DNA of 40,040 bases from Diphasiastrum complanatum (GCA_029204225.1 MU835315.1:1-40040); one strand, 5' to 3'; shown: positions 18,919-30,838, numbered from the stretch's first letter. The notes: generated by a model from the letters alone, not told the origin. Translations and numbers: made by a program.

Positions 18919-18966
18919 TATATATATATATATATACACACATATATATACATATACATATACATA
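18919..18966. repeat. TA/CA microsatellite
   Basis: Alternating TA, CA and CATA units over about 48 bases. Confidence 0.9.
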
Positions 18967-20627
18967 GTGGCATAGAGACGTTGAGTTGTCCAATATGGAT
19001 CTTGGGTGAAGTAGTGGATGTCATTGTCCAAGTAGTTAGTAGGTGTGGATGTCATTGTCCTGGTAGGCAGCAGTAGTGGCTGTCATTATCTGGACAAATG
19101 GTGACATAGATGCAATAATTTCCAAGGCAGTTGCACAATAGCGGGAGTGGCTAGTATAGTTGACTAGCTTCATTTTGAGTGGTACCACGTCAGAGTCGAA
19201 ATTCAACAATTTGTTGATTCAAGTCGAGGTCAAATAGTTGGAGTCAAGGGGTGATAAGGGTTCGAAGATTCGATTCGACAATTGGTCGAATCGATCATTC
19301 GAGCATTTGTCAATAGTCGACTCTTTCGAGTCCCTCGATAGTTTGACTTGATTCCCTTCGACAGTTTGACTGTCGTGTAGATACCTATCTTCGAATCCCG
19401 TGTATTTGTGTAGATGTGCGACAATGCAAGTAAATATGCAACAACAGGAATGAATCGTGATTAATGATAGGATTTAGGGAGAGAAGGAGAATAAATCCAA
19501 CAGAAATTGTGTTTACTGAATTCATGAATGAGTAGATTGTCCTATATACATTTCTCATGTAGATTTCAAGCAAACCATTTACTAAACAAGATTGGAGGCT
19601 TCTAGGCTGAATCGAGATGGATCCTGCCACTATCCCTTCCATTTTTTTGAACTTCCATGAAGCCCAGGCCATAACATGAAGACTGAATTATGAACTTTGA
19701 AACTTGAAAAGTTGGATAAGTTGGAAGCTGGCAAGCTAGCCCATTGTTCAAACTTCAAACTTTGGGCCAAGTGGCCTATGCTAAAGGTGCAAAGTTTTTG
19801 AAGTTTGAAGTTTGGCAATCTCAATTCCAATATTAAGTTACAGATTTTGAAACTTGCAAAGAGTCAACTTTCAAGTTTTAAAAATGTGTCACGTACTTAT
19901 TTTCAAACACCTTAACTTATAAAATAAACTATAGCCCATCGACGGTTTTAAAAAGATTATGCACTTCTGTGTTACGGCCTAAAATTATAAGTGCCTATCA
20001 AATACGTCCAAATTAGCCTTTGAAGGGCATGATAGGTGTCAAATTTCAACACTGCATGTCAATATATTATGAAGGGTGATAAGACTGATAATCGACTGAA
20101 TAAATCAAATTTATTGCCTCTTAAATTGCTAATGAGAAGAATCGTCAATTCATTGATATGGATTGTAATGTGAATAATACTCCATATCATTCTTAAGTTA
20201 TTCCATGTTATTATTGGCTATTTTGAAGTTGCCTTGAAGTCATGAAATGAATTAGGTCTGATTGTTGGTCACAATTACTTTTCACAAAAGTTGAAAGGAT
20301 AGAGGTATATGTCTGATAAGATTAGACAAATTTTTGCATTTAGGTAAAAAATTATGATGAACAATCCAACAATTTTGAGTGGTGCAACCATGGAAAACAT
20401 GCTCACATATCTAAAGATTTGTCAACGGTTAAGTGTGGCACTTAACGAAATAAACAATCAATTGAGAGATCGGATAATGGAAGCTTCGCTTACGCAGAGA
20501 AATATATAGCCTCTTCTAACTCAAGTCTCCAACATGAGTGGCATATGGGGGAGAAGTAGAACAAGAAACATAGGGTAATGGAAAAGGGATAGTTTTCACA
20601 TACCACTTGGAATAGTCCATGATAATA
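18967..20627. other. No recognisable gene
   Basis: It holds a TCGA-rich, repetitive stretch at 19255-19385. A hairpin of CAAACTTCAAACTTTGG (about 19749-19765) pairs with its near complement at about 19797-19816. The rest is AT-rich and has no convincing frame. Confidence 0.35.
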
Positions 20628-20690
20628 TTTAACCTTATTAATAATGACTCTTGGTAGCTAATGATTCGAATCACTATTAATAAGGTTAAA
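20628..20690. repeat. 20-bp inverted repeat, one mismatch
   Basis: TTTAACCTTATTAATAATGA at 20628-20647 pairs with the complement of 20671-20690 over a 23-base loop. Confidence 0.85.
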
Positions 20691-21544
20691 TACTAAATGC
20701 TTGTTCCCTGTTCAAACTTAGATAATTTTAGAGAGACCGAAAATTGTAAGGGGAAGAGTGAAAGAATACATTAAAGTTAGCAATTGTACTATGGAATTGT
20801 ATTATGCAAAGGATCTTGGTGAATTTGTAAGAGTTTTAATGGATAATTACATGTACGTATCTCTAATTTAGAATTCAATTGAATGAATTGGTAAAAATAG
20901 ATCTTTTTTGTATATAATTTCTTAGCAACCATGAGTCAACCATTAATTATGAATGGAAATTGTAATGGTAGAAGATAGAAGCCTGATATATGGATCACAG
21001 GAGGAGCTTGCTAGTACAAAAATGTGTATCTTTAGAGTTAGTTGGCCACTCTCAGATAAAAAGAGTGCAAGTGACTATTACTAACCAATGTTAGGTTGAT
21101 AATGTGATGAACAGTCATGTCTATTCCCCGAAGTTCTAATACCCATAAGAGATAGCTATAGAGCATCAAAATAAATGGACTCATCTAGATTTTGTTATTA
21201 TGGGATATATGTGAATATTAAATAGTCAGATGGATCATTTACCCTACGCAATCCTTTGTCACCTTGTGTACTCACCATGTGCACCTCTCACAACTTGCCA
21301 CATGTCAAGTGGATTTTTTTGTTGTCTCATAACATTTTTTTCATGGAGGCTAATACACATGTGAGCCACCCAACAAACTTTTGTGTGTTGATGCAAGGAA
21401 TGAACCTCTCTTAGGTCACATGGGGGAGGGTGCACACCTCTGTGGTACGATTGTACGAGACCGGCTTCCTTTGAACCTTGAGCATTCATTCCCTCCGCTC
21501 CGTACAACCTTCCAACCCTCATTCAAATCAGGATTTTAAGCCAA
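20691..21544. other. No recognisable gene
   Basis: AT-rich on the left. A minus-strand open frame at 21522-21259 lacks domain features and is probably chance. Confidence 0.3.
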
Positions 21545-22332
21545 TCAATGAATGTTTGGGCAGTTTGCCCATGTGGCAAACATTAATTGGGCCAAGCCCC
21601 CCAAGGGGCGGGGGGTGGGGCATTTACTTATACGTAATGGATACCTTGTCAATATTATGCCCATTTTTAAACGAATTAAAAAGCAAAAAATATATGTGTT
21701 TTTTTTCAAACACAGGTTTTGCACTTTTTTGATGCTTGTCCCTACGACTGCCACGTGGTGTGTTTATAGTGGTTGGTCAAAGTCAAACTGCCTATTGTGC
21801 TTCGTAATATTCATGTGAAAACGTTTAAGGTACCCATTACACAATGGAAGGCGCCCGGGCACAGGCCATTTTGCCCGGTTCGGCTTTCCAAGAAAATTTA
21901 GGCTCGGCCCCTCCAGGCCTTGTCCAAATTTTTTTGGAAATTCTTATTGGGCAGAATGGCATGTGCCTTCCGGCTCCTTCCATATTACGTAATGGATACC
22001 TTGTGAATATTATGCCCATTTTTAACCAGAGTAAAAAGCAAAAAATATATGTGCTTTTTTTCAACGCAGGTTTTGCACTTTCCTCCTACCTATCCGTAGT
22101 ACGACGTATGTACGATTGCCATGTGGCACATTTATAGTGGTCGATCAAAGTCAAACTGCCTATTATGCTTCGTAATGTACATGTAAAAAAGTTTAAGGTA
22201 CCCATGGGCCATTACGCAACGGAAGGAGCCGGGCAGAGGCCATTTTGCCCAGTAAGGATTTCAAAAAAAATTGGCCTAGGCTGAGAGTCAAAATGGCATG
22301 TGCCTGGCCCATTCCTACTACATAATGACCTC
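21545..22332. repeat. Array of alternating inverted repeats upstream of RPL18
   Basis: Two tandem units of about 350 bases begin near 21634 and 21987 with GTAATGGATACCTTG. Within each unit come AAAAAGCAAAAAATATATGTG, TTTTGCACTTT, CAAAGTCAAACTGCCTATT and TTCGTAATRTWCATGTRAAAA, then GGTACCCATTAC. That last string is nearly the reverse complement of the unit start, so every module is bounded by inverted copies. The module 21829-22000 (172 bp) is a clean foldback: GGTACCCATTAC...GGAAGGCGCC...GCCATTTTGCCC pairs with GGGCAGAATGGC...GGCTCCTTCCATA...GTAATGGATACC. The second module (22197-22330) is shorter. Related single units lie at 15620-15760 and 37961-38326. It has no coding capacity and resembles a MITE family amplified in tandem. 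Confidence 0.82.
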
Positions 22333-22416
22333 CTTAAAAAAAAAAAAAGGTTTGTAAGGGAGAGAGAGGTCCTACAACGAAGAAGAAGAAAAGAACAAAA
22401 GAAGCAGAAGGAGGTG
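22333..22416 (+). promoter_or_regulatory. RPL18: Probable 5' UTR of RPL18
   Basis: An A-rich start is followed by a purine-rich stretch (GAAGAAGAAGAAAAGAAC) running to the start codon. This is common in plant leaders. The preceding sequence belongs to the inverted-repeat array, and no clear TATA box is visible in the 84 bases. The transcription start is not determined. Confidence 0.45.
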
Positions 22417-24937
22417 ATGGCTATGGCATCGTCGTCTATGGCGCCCCTCTCCTTCGCCCATTCCTCCTCACGCCCTTCGTTTCTTTCCTCCCTTGCCACT
22501 TTCCGATCCACCTCTTCCCTCCTCCCAACTGTTCGCAATGCAGCAGGTTAGTCCCAAATTCTTTTCGCATGCAACGCTTTACACCATTTTAAACCGTTTG
22601 CGCTGTATTAAAGCCTGAAAAGATCTGGCATACGGTTACACTGTGGTTGAATGTATTTTACGGTTTCATTGGCTGTTTTCATATGATTTCTGTGCCATTA
22701 GCTGTGTGTGTGTGTGCTATTCTCAGAGATTGAATGGATCTTGGAGATAGGGTGGCATTACAGATTATGTTAACATAATCTGTGTGTATTGTTCTTAAGA
22801 ACTTGAATGGATCTTGGATTAATGTGTTGTAGGTTTTTGCAGAAGCTTTGAGGCAGCCGCTGCAGATAGAAGCCCGAGAGACCACCCGCAGGGAGAGTGT
22901 TAAATTACGACATTTGCGCATACGAAAAAAGGTATCATTTTGGGACCAATACAGTGGCTTCAGTGATGCTGGTTACAATGCAGAAAGCAGTAACTTTATT
23001 TGACGTTCTGTATGGTTGCATTATAACATTTTAGGGCTTCAGCATAATAGGGTAAATTAGTTTGTGTCATGAGACTAAATTCCATGACAGAACCCTGCCT
23101 TTAGCACCAAGGATATTACACTACTTCAGCATATGCTTTTCTTGTATGTCGTGATTCGTGCTGCTAAGTGGAGTAGAACTCCTGACCTCAAGTAAAGGAA
23201 AGGAAGTTCTTACCAACATGCCACTTACTGGGGGACCAATTGAACACGTGTTTTACATTAGTTTCAGCTTCTTTGTGTGGTTATTCCAGATCAATGGGAC
23301 TACCGAAAGGCCGCGGTTGGCGGTATTTCGCTCCAATAAGCATATCTATGTGCAAGTAATTGATGATACAAAGATGCATACAATTGTTGCTTCATCGACT
23401 TTAAGCAAGCCTATTCGTGGAGAGGTGGAGATTTCTTCGGGGCCAACTATTGTAAGTTGAATTCACCTTGAAACCTTATGCATTATCCATATTATTAAGC
23501 TTTGTTTTCTTTTGTATGTTCTGGTTGTGTGGAGCCAAACCTCAAGCCTCAAGGAGAGGAAAGGAGGCCTTCACCAATAAAACACATATTGGAGGACAAT
23601 ATAGTAAAGCTTTGTTGGTGACATTGTTGAACATGAAAAAGCCACATTCTATTGTGATCTACTCATGCTTTTATTAATGGTGAGTACTACGTTATTTGGT
23701 TTGTCCTTTTTGGCTCTTGTGGTGCTCTTTTTGCATTCACATCTTCAACCAAGTTGTACCCATTCGTTTGAGCTAAATCTCTCCTTCAATAGTGCATTTT
23801 ACTCACCTACTATGTTATTTAGTTATGTTTTGAACCAGCTCAAGATTGAAATGTGATTTTCTCCTTGTTTTCAATGAGGAAGGGACCACATTTTTGTTTT
23901 TTTGTGCCAGCCTTCATAATAAATGATCGACCCTTAACCTTTGAAGAAGCAATAGAAACCCAATGCTTTGGTCAACTATATTAATGATATATAAATGCTA
24001 ATGTGGATTTATATTTGTGCTTGTGACTTGTACCCCTTGTTGCTAAAAAATTTAGTACGGATGCCTCAACATTTAATTCATTCTATGCATGATGAAGTTG
24101 ATGCTTCAAGAGTTATAAGACTTTGTAGTTGGACTCCATGAAGTTGAAGATTGCATGTCTTTGTTGCTATTTTGGGTTCTATCTTAGACTTAGCATCAAT
24201 GCAATTTTTTGCTATTTTGGCTCATTGAGACCTTTGTCAAGTTGCAGTTAGCTAGATTGTGTTTATCCTTCTATCTTGAATGATGCAGTTTACCCAGCAA
24301 CTATGCTATTGAGTTAGATTTTGAGCAATAGTGATGACATGAAATTGTATTTTTTCATGAGGAAGTTGGGATTTCATTTGATCTACTTTGCTCTGTAGTG
24401 GTAACCTTTATGATGACTAAGTCTACTCTTCACCTTCAGAGAAGTGAAAGGAACTTACTACTTTGGTTAATTCTAAACATATATGACTGTTAATGTGAAT
24501 GTATGTTGACATGTACTTGCTCTTGGGTGCTAATGAAGTGAGTAAGGTTGTCTTAGCATTTGGTCTTATGTGTGAAGAAGTTGATAGTTTAAGACAATTT
24601 GGGTGGACTCCAAGAAGTTGACTATTTCAAAATCCTCTTTTATTATTTTGGGTACACGCACACATATGTACATGCAAATGGTGTTTTTTATACATGTAGA
24701 TTGTCATAAATATGTTTTCTTGTCTACAATCTCCAAGTAAAACATGTTATGCATAGAGAGAGGGATGTAATGTTTTGATGATTACAGGAGGCTGCAAAAA
24801 AGGTTGGGGAAGAAATCGCAAAGGCATGCCTAGAAAAAGGTATAAAGCAAGTAGCATTTGATAGGGGTGGATTTGTTTATCATGGTCGCATTCAAGCACT
24901 TGCTGATGCTGCTCGAGAAAATGGTTTGGAATTTTGA
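22417..24937 (+). CDS. RPL18: Plastid 50S ribosomal protein L18 (uL18c), nuclear gene, four exons
   Basis: The product binds 5S rRNA in the large subunit of the chloroplast ribosome. Exons lie at 22417-22546, 22843-22931, 23290-23451 and 24788-24937, total 531 bases and 176 residues plus stop. Donors are G|GTTAGT, AAG|GTATCA and ATT|GTAAGT; acceptors are TTTTTGCAG, TTATTCCAG and ATTACAG. Phases (1, 0, 0) join without a break. The start [17 protein letters not shown] opens a Ser-rich transit peptide. An in-frame ATG lies upstream at 22300, but it is inside repeat sequence and less likely. The mature part shows [58 protein letters not shown] and [20 protein letters not shown], ending NGLEF, all uL18 hallmarks. 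Length fits plant homologues of about 170 residues. INGT replaces the more usual VxGT. The gene appears intact. Confidence 0.96.
22547..22842 (+). other. RPL18: RPL18 intron 1
   Basis: This 296-base phase 1 intron separates the transit peptide from the mature protein. The acceptor at 22841-22842 is chosen because the AG ten bases upstream (22831-22832) would give a stop after a short shifted frame. It contains a TG run (about 22704-22716). Confidence 0.9.
23160..23238 (-). mobile_element. SINE-like (tRNA-derived) segment in RPL18 intron 2
   Basis: Read on the minus strand it has TGGCATGTTGGTAAG, close to a pol III A box. GGTCAGGAGTTCTACTCC, close to a B box, follows about 35 bases later. The segment at 23528-23603 has the same layout. 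No target duplication was found, and the assignment is tentative. Confidence 0.42.
23528..23603 (-). mobile_element. Second SINE-like segment, RPL18 intron 3
   Basis: On the minus strand, TTATTGGTGAAGGCCTCCTTT...CTTGAGG...GGCTCC parallels the intron 2 segment over about 60 bases. It is more diverged from pol III boxes. Confidence 0.38.
23690..24660 (+). repeat. Old tandem duplication (~485 bp) filling RPL18 intron 3
   Basis: Two diverged halves carry the same landmarks in the same order. CAAGTTG lies near 23749 and 24237, ACTATG[TC]TATT near 23809 and 24300, and GAAGTTGAT[GA]G/CTTCAAG-like blocks at 24094 and 24577. A GGACTCCA[TA]GAAGTTGA block follows in each. Confidence 0.65.
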
Positions 24938-26233
24938 TTTTGTGAATTTATAAGAGGTGCAAGATATTATTTGCCACATTATTCAAAGTTGTGATTGTAT
25001 TTGGAAAGAGAGAAGAAAAGTTCTATGTCCAAATTTTGGACATGTGAAGTGGTGGAATGGCTTTGAATTGGAATCCAAATATGTTTTTGATCAATTTTTG
25101 TGTTTTATGTAGCGTGAGCTTGTATTCACACCACCTTTCTTAACTCGCAAGTATCTAGTCTCTTGTTGTAGAGCAGGGTTTTTTCAGATAGCAAATGAAC
25201 AAAAAGGTGTGCTTTAGAACAAGCTACTTATCTCTTTTAGATAATTTTGGATGGATTTACAAATGAATCAAGTTTATCGAAAAAAATTGGTAGGAATTTG
25301 TTTTGGGTAAGTCAATGGTAGGCTTTAATAAGTTCCTTAAGCTAAACCTCCATAAATGAAAATCATCTAAAATCAACATTTTAGTTTTTAAGTCTACTTG
25401 AGATTATCTTGTTGCCATTAAAGTTTGGAGTTAAACTGAGTAGGAATATCCCTCCCACAATAGCATGAGAATGTTGTTTGAAACCTAAGGTGAACAAAAC
25501 ATGTCAATCTTCATCTGAAAGTTACAAATACTATCATGAAGGTAAAAGAAAGTTTTCTCCTCTTTTCTACAACCTTATAACTCCTTTTATTTGTCACCTT
25601 GCGACCTATCATTTGTGCCATTTAGATATTTGTTCCTTCACTTGCTAACCTTCTATTCCATATCTCCCTTGCATCCTTTTCCTTGCTTTTGCTTATAATA
25701 TTACTATAGGTACCTTCAACTTTCATCATTACCTTATTATGCCCTCTTTTGAAATCCCTCCCCTCCAATAGGCTCCTCGCGTTCTCTCCTTCACAAACCT
25801 TGTTTTTATTTCCAACCATGATTACATGTCCTATGTTGGGCCTCTAAATAAACTCTCTTTTTGGCCCTTAGGGTTGTCTTCATAATAGATCACTCATAGA
25901 TATATTTCTCATAAGATCCAAATATTTTTATTATCATCACTCAATCCTATTCTCAAGATTGAATATAGACTTTCCGATCCAAGATTTGATTGAATCTAAA
26001 CTCACAATAAGAAAGAACCTAAAATAAAATCATATTATGTTTTCTCTCAATAGCCACAGAGCTATGATCAAAATGGAAAACGCCAATCATTTTTTCTAAT
26101 CACTCATTTTTTCCATCATCTTTCATAACAATCTCACAAATACTCTCAAAAGTAGATCAATGATGTGTTTTGAACAATTTCAATGGTCGTCATAATAGAT
26201 TAGGCAATGTTGAATCTTTCCTCTCTTTTTTTC
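24938..26233. other. 3' region of RPL18, then no recognisable gene
   Basis: No canonical AATAAA is seen in the first 300 bases, and plants often lack one. Further right is T/C-rich sequence with a small minus-strand open frame (25819-25622) of no recognised family. Confidence 0.35.
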
Positions 26234-26283
<50 letters not shown>

Positions 26284-26292
26284 TATATATAT
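26234..26292. repeat. TA microsatellite
   Basis: Alternating TA with few interruptions, about 50 bases. Confidence 0.95.
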
Positions 26293-27507
26293 TCCTACAC
26301 TCACTACTCAATGATAATGTTACATCCCATCCAAGTCTTTATTTTATTTCACAAATCTCTAGATCCTTCTAATTGAAACAAAGATGCCCACTTAGAAGTT
26401 TTAATAAACATTGCATTCCACACATTAGATAATGCACTATGTAATTCAATGCTTTCATATACTTTTTGGCACTTCTCTAAATTTTCTAGAAATTGGTTTT
26501 AGAGATTTTTCCAAAAGAGTAAGGTTGTCTTATTGCAATGGTGGGGTCGAACATATCTAAAGCTTCCAGCTCCACTACATAATTAATGAAAACATGCTCC
26601 TCTCCTCTTATCACTCATAGTGCATCTATACGATGTATCTCAAATCTATCTATAAGTCTCATGTCTATGGTATAAGACTTTAATAATCTCTCTTCAAAAC
26701 AAGAGAAAGACGGTCATCATTTAGGCCAAAAAAATACTTATAATAATTAGTAAACCTTTTACATGATTCAGTACTAAGGTAGAAAATCAAGGTGCATCAT
26801 ACTATGCTTCGACTCCATTTCAAATCTCTATTAAAATGTTTGTCTTTTTTTGCATCTTTTATTCTGCGAAATAAACCAACTTTATCACTCAGCAAAAAGA
26901 TAGCACCCTCAACCAAAAGAAATATAATTTACAATAGACTCTCATTGTCAATTGTGCATCGGTGATAATAAGCATCATTGAATGCATTCAATTTATACAC
27001 ATAGCATCAATGATATAAATTTTGCACACTCATCATGTGATAGTCATCAAACATAGAGATTAAGAAAATCCATCTTGAAAAAACAAAGTATCAAGCTCAT
27101 CAAACATGCATGCATCCAAAAGCAAGCTACAATAAATTATGTATATTGTACTATGATAGATATCCTATCTTTGTCATATGACATTTTCATTTCTTTAAAC
27201 ACACATCTTGAGGCTTCATTAGCACCTTTATAGTCACATATGCATTAAGCACAATTCAATGCACTTGCATTTTTTCGAAAGCTCTCTCATGATCATTTAT
27301 ACATACATCTACCCTAAGAGTAAGAAGAATGTTCTCTTGTTCATTCCTTATCAATCTTGTTATCTAGATATTTATCTTTCAAATCATTATTAGCATTCAA
27401 CAATACCCATTTGTGATTTTATCTGTTAGCTATGCATGCTCCTTTACATCTTTCGCAAGTGAATGAAGGTTCTCTATCTTATTTTAATGCATCTACATCT
27501 TTCATTA
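26293..27507. other. No recognisable gene
   Basis: Strongly AT-rich and dense in stops on both strands. It could be a very decayed minus-strand element continuing from the repeat at 27508, but no motif supports this. Confidence 0.3.
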
Positions 27508-27775
27508 TCATTGTTCATTCTATTTTGCATCAAAATTTTGTAATAATTGTTTACATGTAATATCTCCATTTTTACATCATCTTTATCGTCTATAATTTCA
27601 TCAATAAGTTTTTGATCATTATATTTTTCATCATCAAAATCTCATTGTTCATTCTATCTTGCATCAAATCATTTTGGAATAATAATTTACAAAAAATTTC
27701 CATTTTCACATCATCTTCCTCGTCTATAATTTCATCAATTAGTTTTTGGTCATTATATTTTTTTATCATCAAACC
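27508..27775 (-). repeat. 134-bp tandem duplication in open minus-strand frame
   Basis: Copies at 27508-27641 and 27642-27775 share TCATTGTTCATTCTAT, TCGTCTATAATTTCATCAAT and TTTTTGRTCATTATATTTTT. The minus-strand frame 27925-27590 crosses both copies and gives a repeated Asp/Glu-rich then Met/Lys/Asn-rich peptide. This may be a degenerate retroelement gag linker, but that is not established. Confidence 0.75.
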
Positions 27776-28917
27776 AATGTGCATTAAAATCGAAGGACTT
27801 TGTATTATCTTCAGTTGCAAGGTCAAATATATATCTTCATCTCTAATAGGTAGGGTTTGAGCTTGGGATATTGACATCATTACCTTAGGTATAGTTGTTC
27901 TCTTCTCATCACTATAGGTTTCCATTTCTTATATTTTGTTCTTTAGTAATTTTATATTTTTGAAGGAATACATCAAAATCCTCCCCTTTAATATAGGGTA
28001 ATATTTTTTCTCTTCTAATGAGTTTAGACATTAGAGAAAGTTAGAGCCCGAAGAGGGCCTTTGAAAAAGATGTTTTTTATTTTTTTTCTTATTTTCATGG
28101 CCATGTGGACCAATTGAAACCTTGAAATCGGAGTTCTACGAAACGTAGAATTTTTCAAATATAAATAAAATAATTTTTTTTAAAATATATTGTTGTTTCG
28201 TCGGGCAGCATGTGGAAATGCTATTGGTTGATGAGGCGTGCCCTTCCAGCTCATCACTGCCCAAAGAGACCCAAAAATATTTACAATGAATATGACAGAT
28301 GGTTGAGATGAGAAAATCGATGTACCATTAATGTATATGCATTGTCAAATCATGGTTAACATGGTTAACCAGAGTTAATTCGTGACGCCAAATAGATTAG
28401 TGTTTCAAATTTGCGCCAACACATTTTCTCATATTCATGGCTTTTTGTCCACGCAAATTTCCAGATTCATAGTTCAGTGTTTTAGATTTTTGCATGCACA
28501 TTACGGATGGCGCCATCAAGGAAGTCGTTCTCCTCAATCGACTATGTGTTTCTATTCAACGAGACTGAGGGGTAATGAATTATGGGTGCCAAGAAAATAT
28601 TCAAAAAACTCTTGGGTTTTGATGCATCCATCATCAAGAGGAGTATTTTGAAAAAGCAAAAGGTCAAATCTATCATTTCGATCTTATTGAAAGGCCAGAA
28701 TTTTGGATTTCAGAACATCATCAGGAGAAAAATCTATTTCTGAAATTCTAGTCCAACATGTATATATGCATTCAGAAATAAATGTGCAAAGATTCAACCG
28801 TAAGGATCACAAAAAAAATGACTGTGAGTATTAATATTTTTGATACTTTTTTTGATCATATATAATAAAATTTGCATCCTGAACAACCTGAAAGACTGTT
28901 AAGGCAGGAGCAGCCTC
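27776..28917. other. No recognisable gene
   Basis: Between the tandem repeat and the copia insertion the sequence is AT-rich. A plus-strand frame at 28382-28651 has no identifiable domain. Confidence 0.3.
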
Positions 28918-28922
28918 GATCT

Positions 28923-29572
28923 TGTGAAAGACTCAACTAGTTTCATCACATTTTGCAATATTTTCATATTTGGCATATTTAGGCCAAAACTTGTTTTAGA
29001 ATTAGAGGTTGACTTTTCACAGTTCATTAGTCTAAATTTTATTTGAATAAACACTTTTTGAAAGTGTGGGAAAGATAGAATGCGAGTTAGAGTAGATTCA
29101 ATTTGAATAAGTTGGGTACATTGAATCTAGACCCAAAATTAGTAGGATTAGCATTTTGGTGGGAAAGCCAAGTGGCCAAATAGGGTTTGGACCTGTTATA
29201 AAAGGATGTAACTCATGGAGAGAGTGATCTTCTCTCTTCTCTATTTCATTTCATGCGTATACATGGTTCTCTTGGGTTCTACTATCCATTGGTGCACTAT
29301 CTTGGTGATTGCTTGCAATTCTATGTGTAGAATGATCTATATTTCTTATTTTTGGATCCACACATGTGAAATACAGTAGCTTGCTGGTTTTGTACGGACA
29401 ACAACAGTACATAATCATTTCATTCAAGTTTGATCAAGTTCTATTAGTGTTTGCATCTCAAATTGTGTGTAGATGTTGATTTTCCTACATTGGTGAGGTT
29501 GGTAGTGTATTTCTCTTTCTAACCAAAAATCATTCAAGTAGATTGGATCTTAAGGATCTGAAATCTTTCACA
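28923..29572 (+). repeat. 5' LTR of copia element
   Basis: It starts TGTGAAAG and ends TTTCACA. It has an intact TATAAAAG box at 29197-29204. The first ~40 bases after TGTGAAAG differ from the 3' LTR. Confidence 0.95.
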
Positions 29573-29584
29573 TGGTATCAGAGC
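29573..29584 (+). other. Primer-binding site of copia element
   Basis: TGGTATCAGAGC directly follows the 5' LTR and is complementary to the 3' end of plant initiator tRNA-Met. Confidence 0.93.
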
Positions 29585-30163
29585 TTGTGTTTCAGGTTAT
29601 GAAGAAAGAAATCAGATCTATCAATGATTTGGTGAAGATATCAAGCCTAGAGCATGCTAGAGAGGATTCTACACCAAAATCGGATTTTTTGCTTTTGTAG
29701 ATTGGATCTTTTGTAGATCAAAACACTAAATAGGTCAATATAATCGGATTTTTGAATTCACATACTGGATTTGGCCGATTTTTGGATCATTGGTTCAGCC
29801 TAAGTGGTGGCTTATAGATTACATATCAAATTTTCAGCATTTGCATGTAGATTTGGAATAGTCAATTTTTTGTGATTTTGTCAAAACCCTAATCTTGATT
29901 GGATCTCTAGATAGTGAGATTGTTGGACTTCATTTGAGTGTGTTTCAATCTTAGGAAGTGGCAAAAGTCATTAGATTGAGGATAGATCATAGGTTGATCA
30001 AGATTCCATGATTCTATGTGTTGATTTGTTTGGATAAGTGCTAGAAGAGAATTTGTGAGATAGTTTCAAATCTTGGTGATTTTTTTTTACAGCATTTGTT
30101 GTTGTTCAAAGGAGTGCTTTGTGCATTGAAGCAAGTTGAAAGAGAAGATCAAGTCATTGCTAC

Positions 30164-30838
30164 ATGGAAACCTCAATTGGAGTCATGTTGGAAGCCAATG
30201 ATAGGCTTACCTCAAGTAACTATTCATTGTGGAAAGTGAGGCTGGAGTCACTTATTGAGATGAATGATGTTTTGGATATTGTTGTGGGTTTGGAGGAGAG
30301 ACCAGCAACACAACAAGATCAATTGAGGTATGACAAGAGGGCCAAGAAGGCTCTACACGTGATAAAGATGAATGTTACCAATGAACTTCTCAAGGAAGTT
30401 GGTAAGTGCACATTATCTTTGGAAGCTTGGAATTCATTGAAGAAGCTTCATGAATCCAAGTCTACTTCTAGAGTGTTGACTCTAAGAAGGCAAATCTTTT
30501 CTTGTTTGCAAAAGAATGAAGAAAGTCCAAGTACTTTTGTTTTGAGAATGAAAGCATTGAATGATGAGTTAGCTTGCATAGATGAAAGCATTAAGGAAGG
30601 AGAGCTTATTCAAGTGATTCTTAATGGCTTGTTGGATGCTCATGCTAACATTGTTCAAAGTATTGCTATTCAAAAGACTTTGCCAAGTTTGATGGATCTT
30701 CAAGAGATCTTGATCAATGAGGAATATAGGCTTCAAGCAAGAGGTGGATCTACATCGACACTTCAAGAGGATGCTATGTTCACAAAGGGCAAAATCAAGG
30801 GCAAAACCAAAAGCAAGTGGTCTAAAGGACAAGATTAA
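30164..30838 (+). pseudogene. copia Gag with premature stop
   Basis: An ATG at 30164 opens 224 residues: METSIGVMLEANDRLTSSNYSLWKVRLES, then AKKALHVIKMNVTNEL, LTLRRQIFSCLQKNEE and LPSLMDLQEILINEEYRLQ, the usual copia UBN2-type Gag order. A TAA at 30836-30838 stops the frame. The next frame continues in the same phase with a zinc knuckle, so one point mutation separates Gag from the rest. The knuckle reads FFYCGIKGHFASEC, with Phe in place of the first Cys. The protein would coat element RNA in virus-like particles. Confidence 0.88.

Noticed and set aside
21259-21522. Minus-strand 87-residue open frame
   Set aside because: No domain features, His/Gln-rich odd composition and no splice or leader context. 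Probably chance.
22300-22416. Upstream in-frame ATG of RPL18 as the true start
   Set aside because: It lies in the inverted-repeat array and would add a Lys/Arg-rich, poly-charged stretch unlike a transit peptide. The ATG at 22417 begins a normal Ser-rich one.
25622-25819. Minus-strand Lys/Glu-rich open frame as a gag or nuclear protein
   Set aside because: Short, with no knuckle or other motif and no neighbouring element parts.
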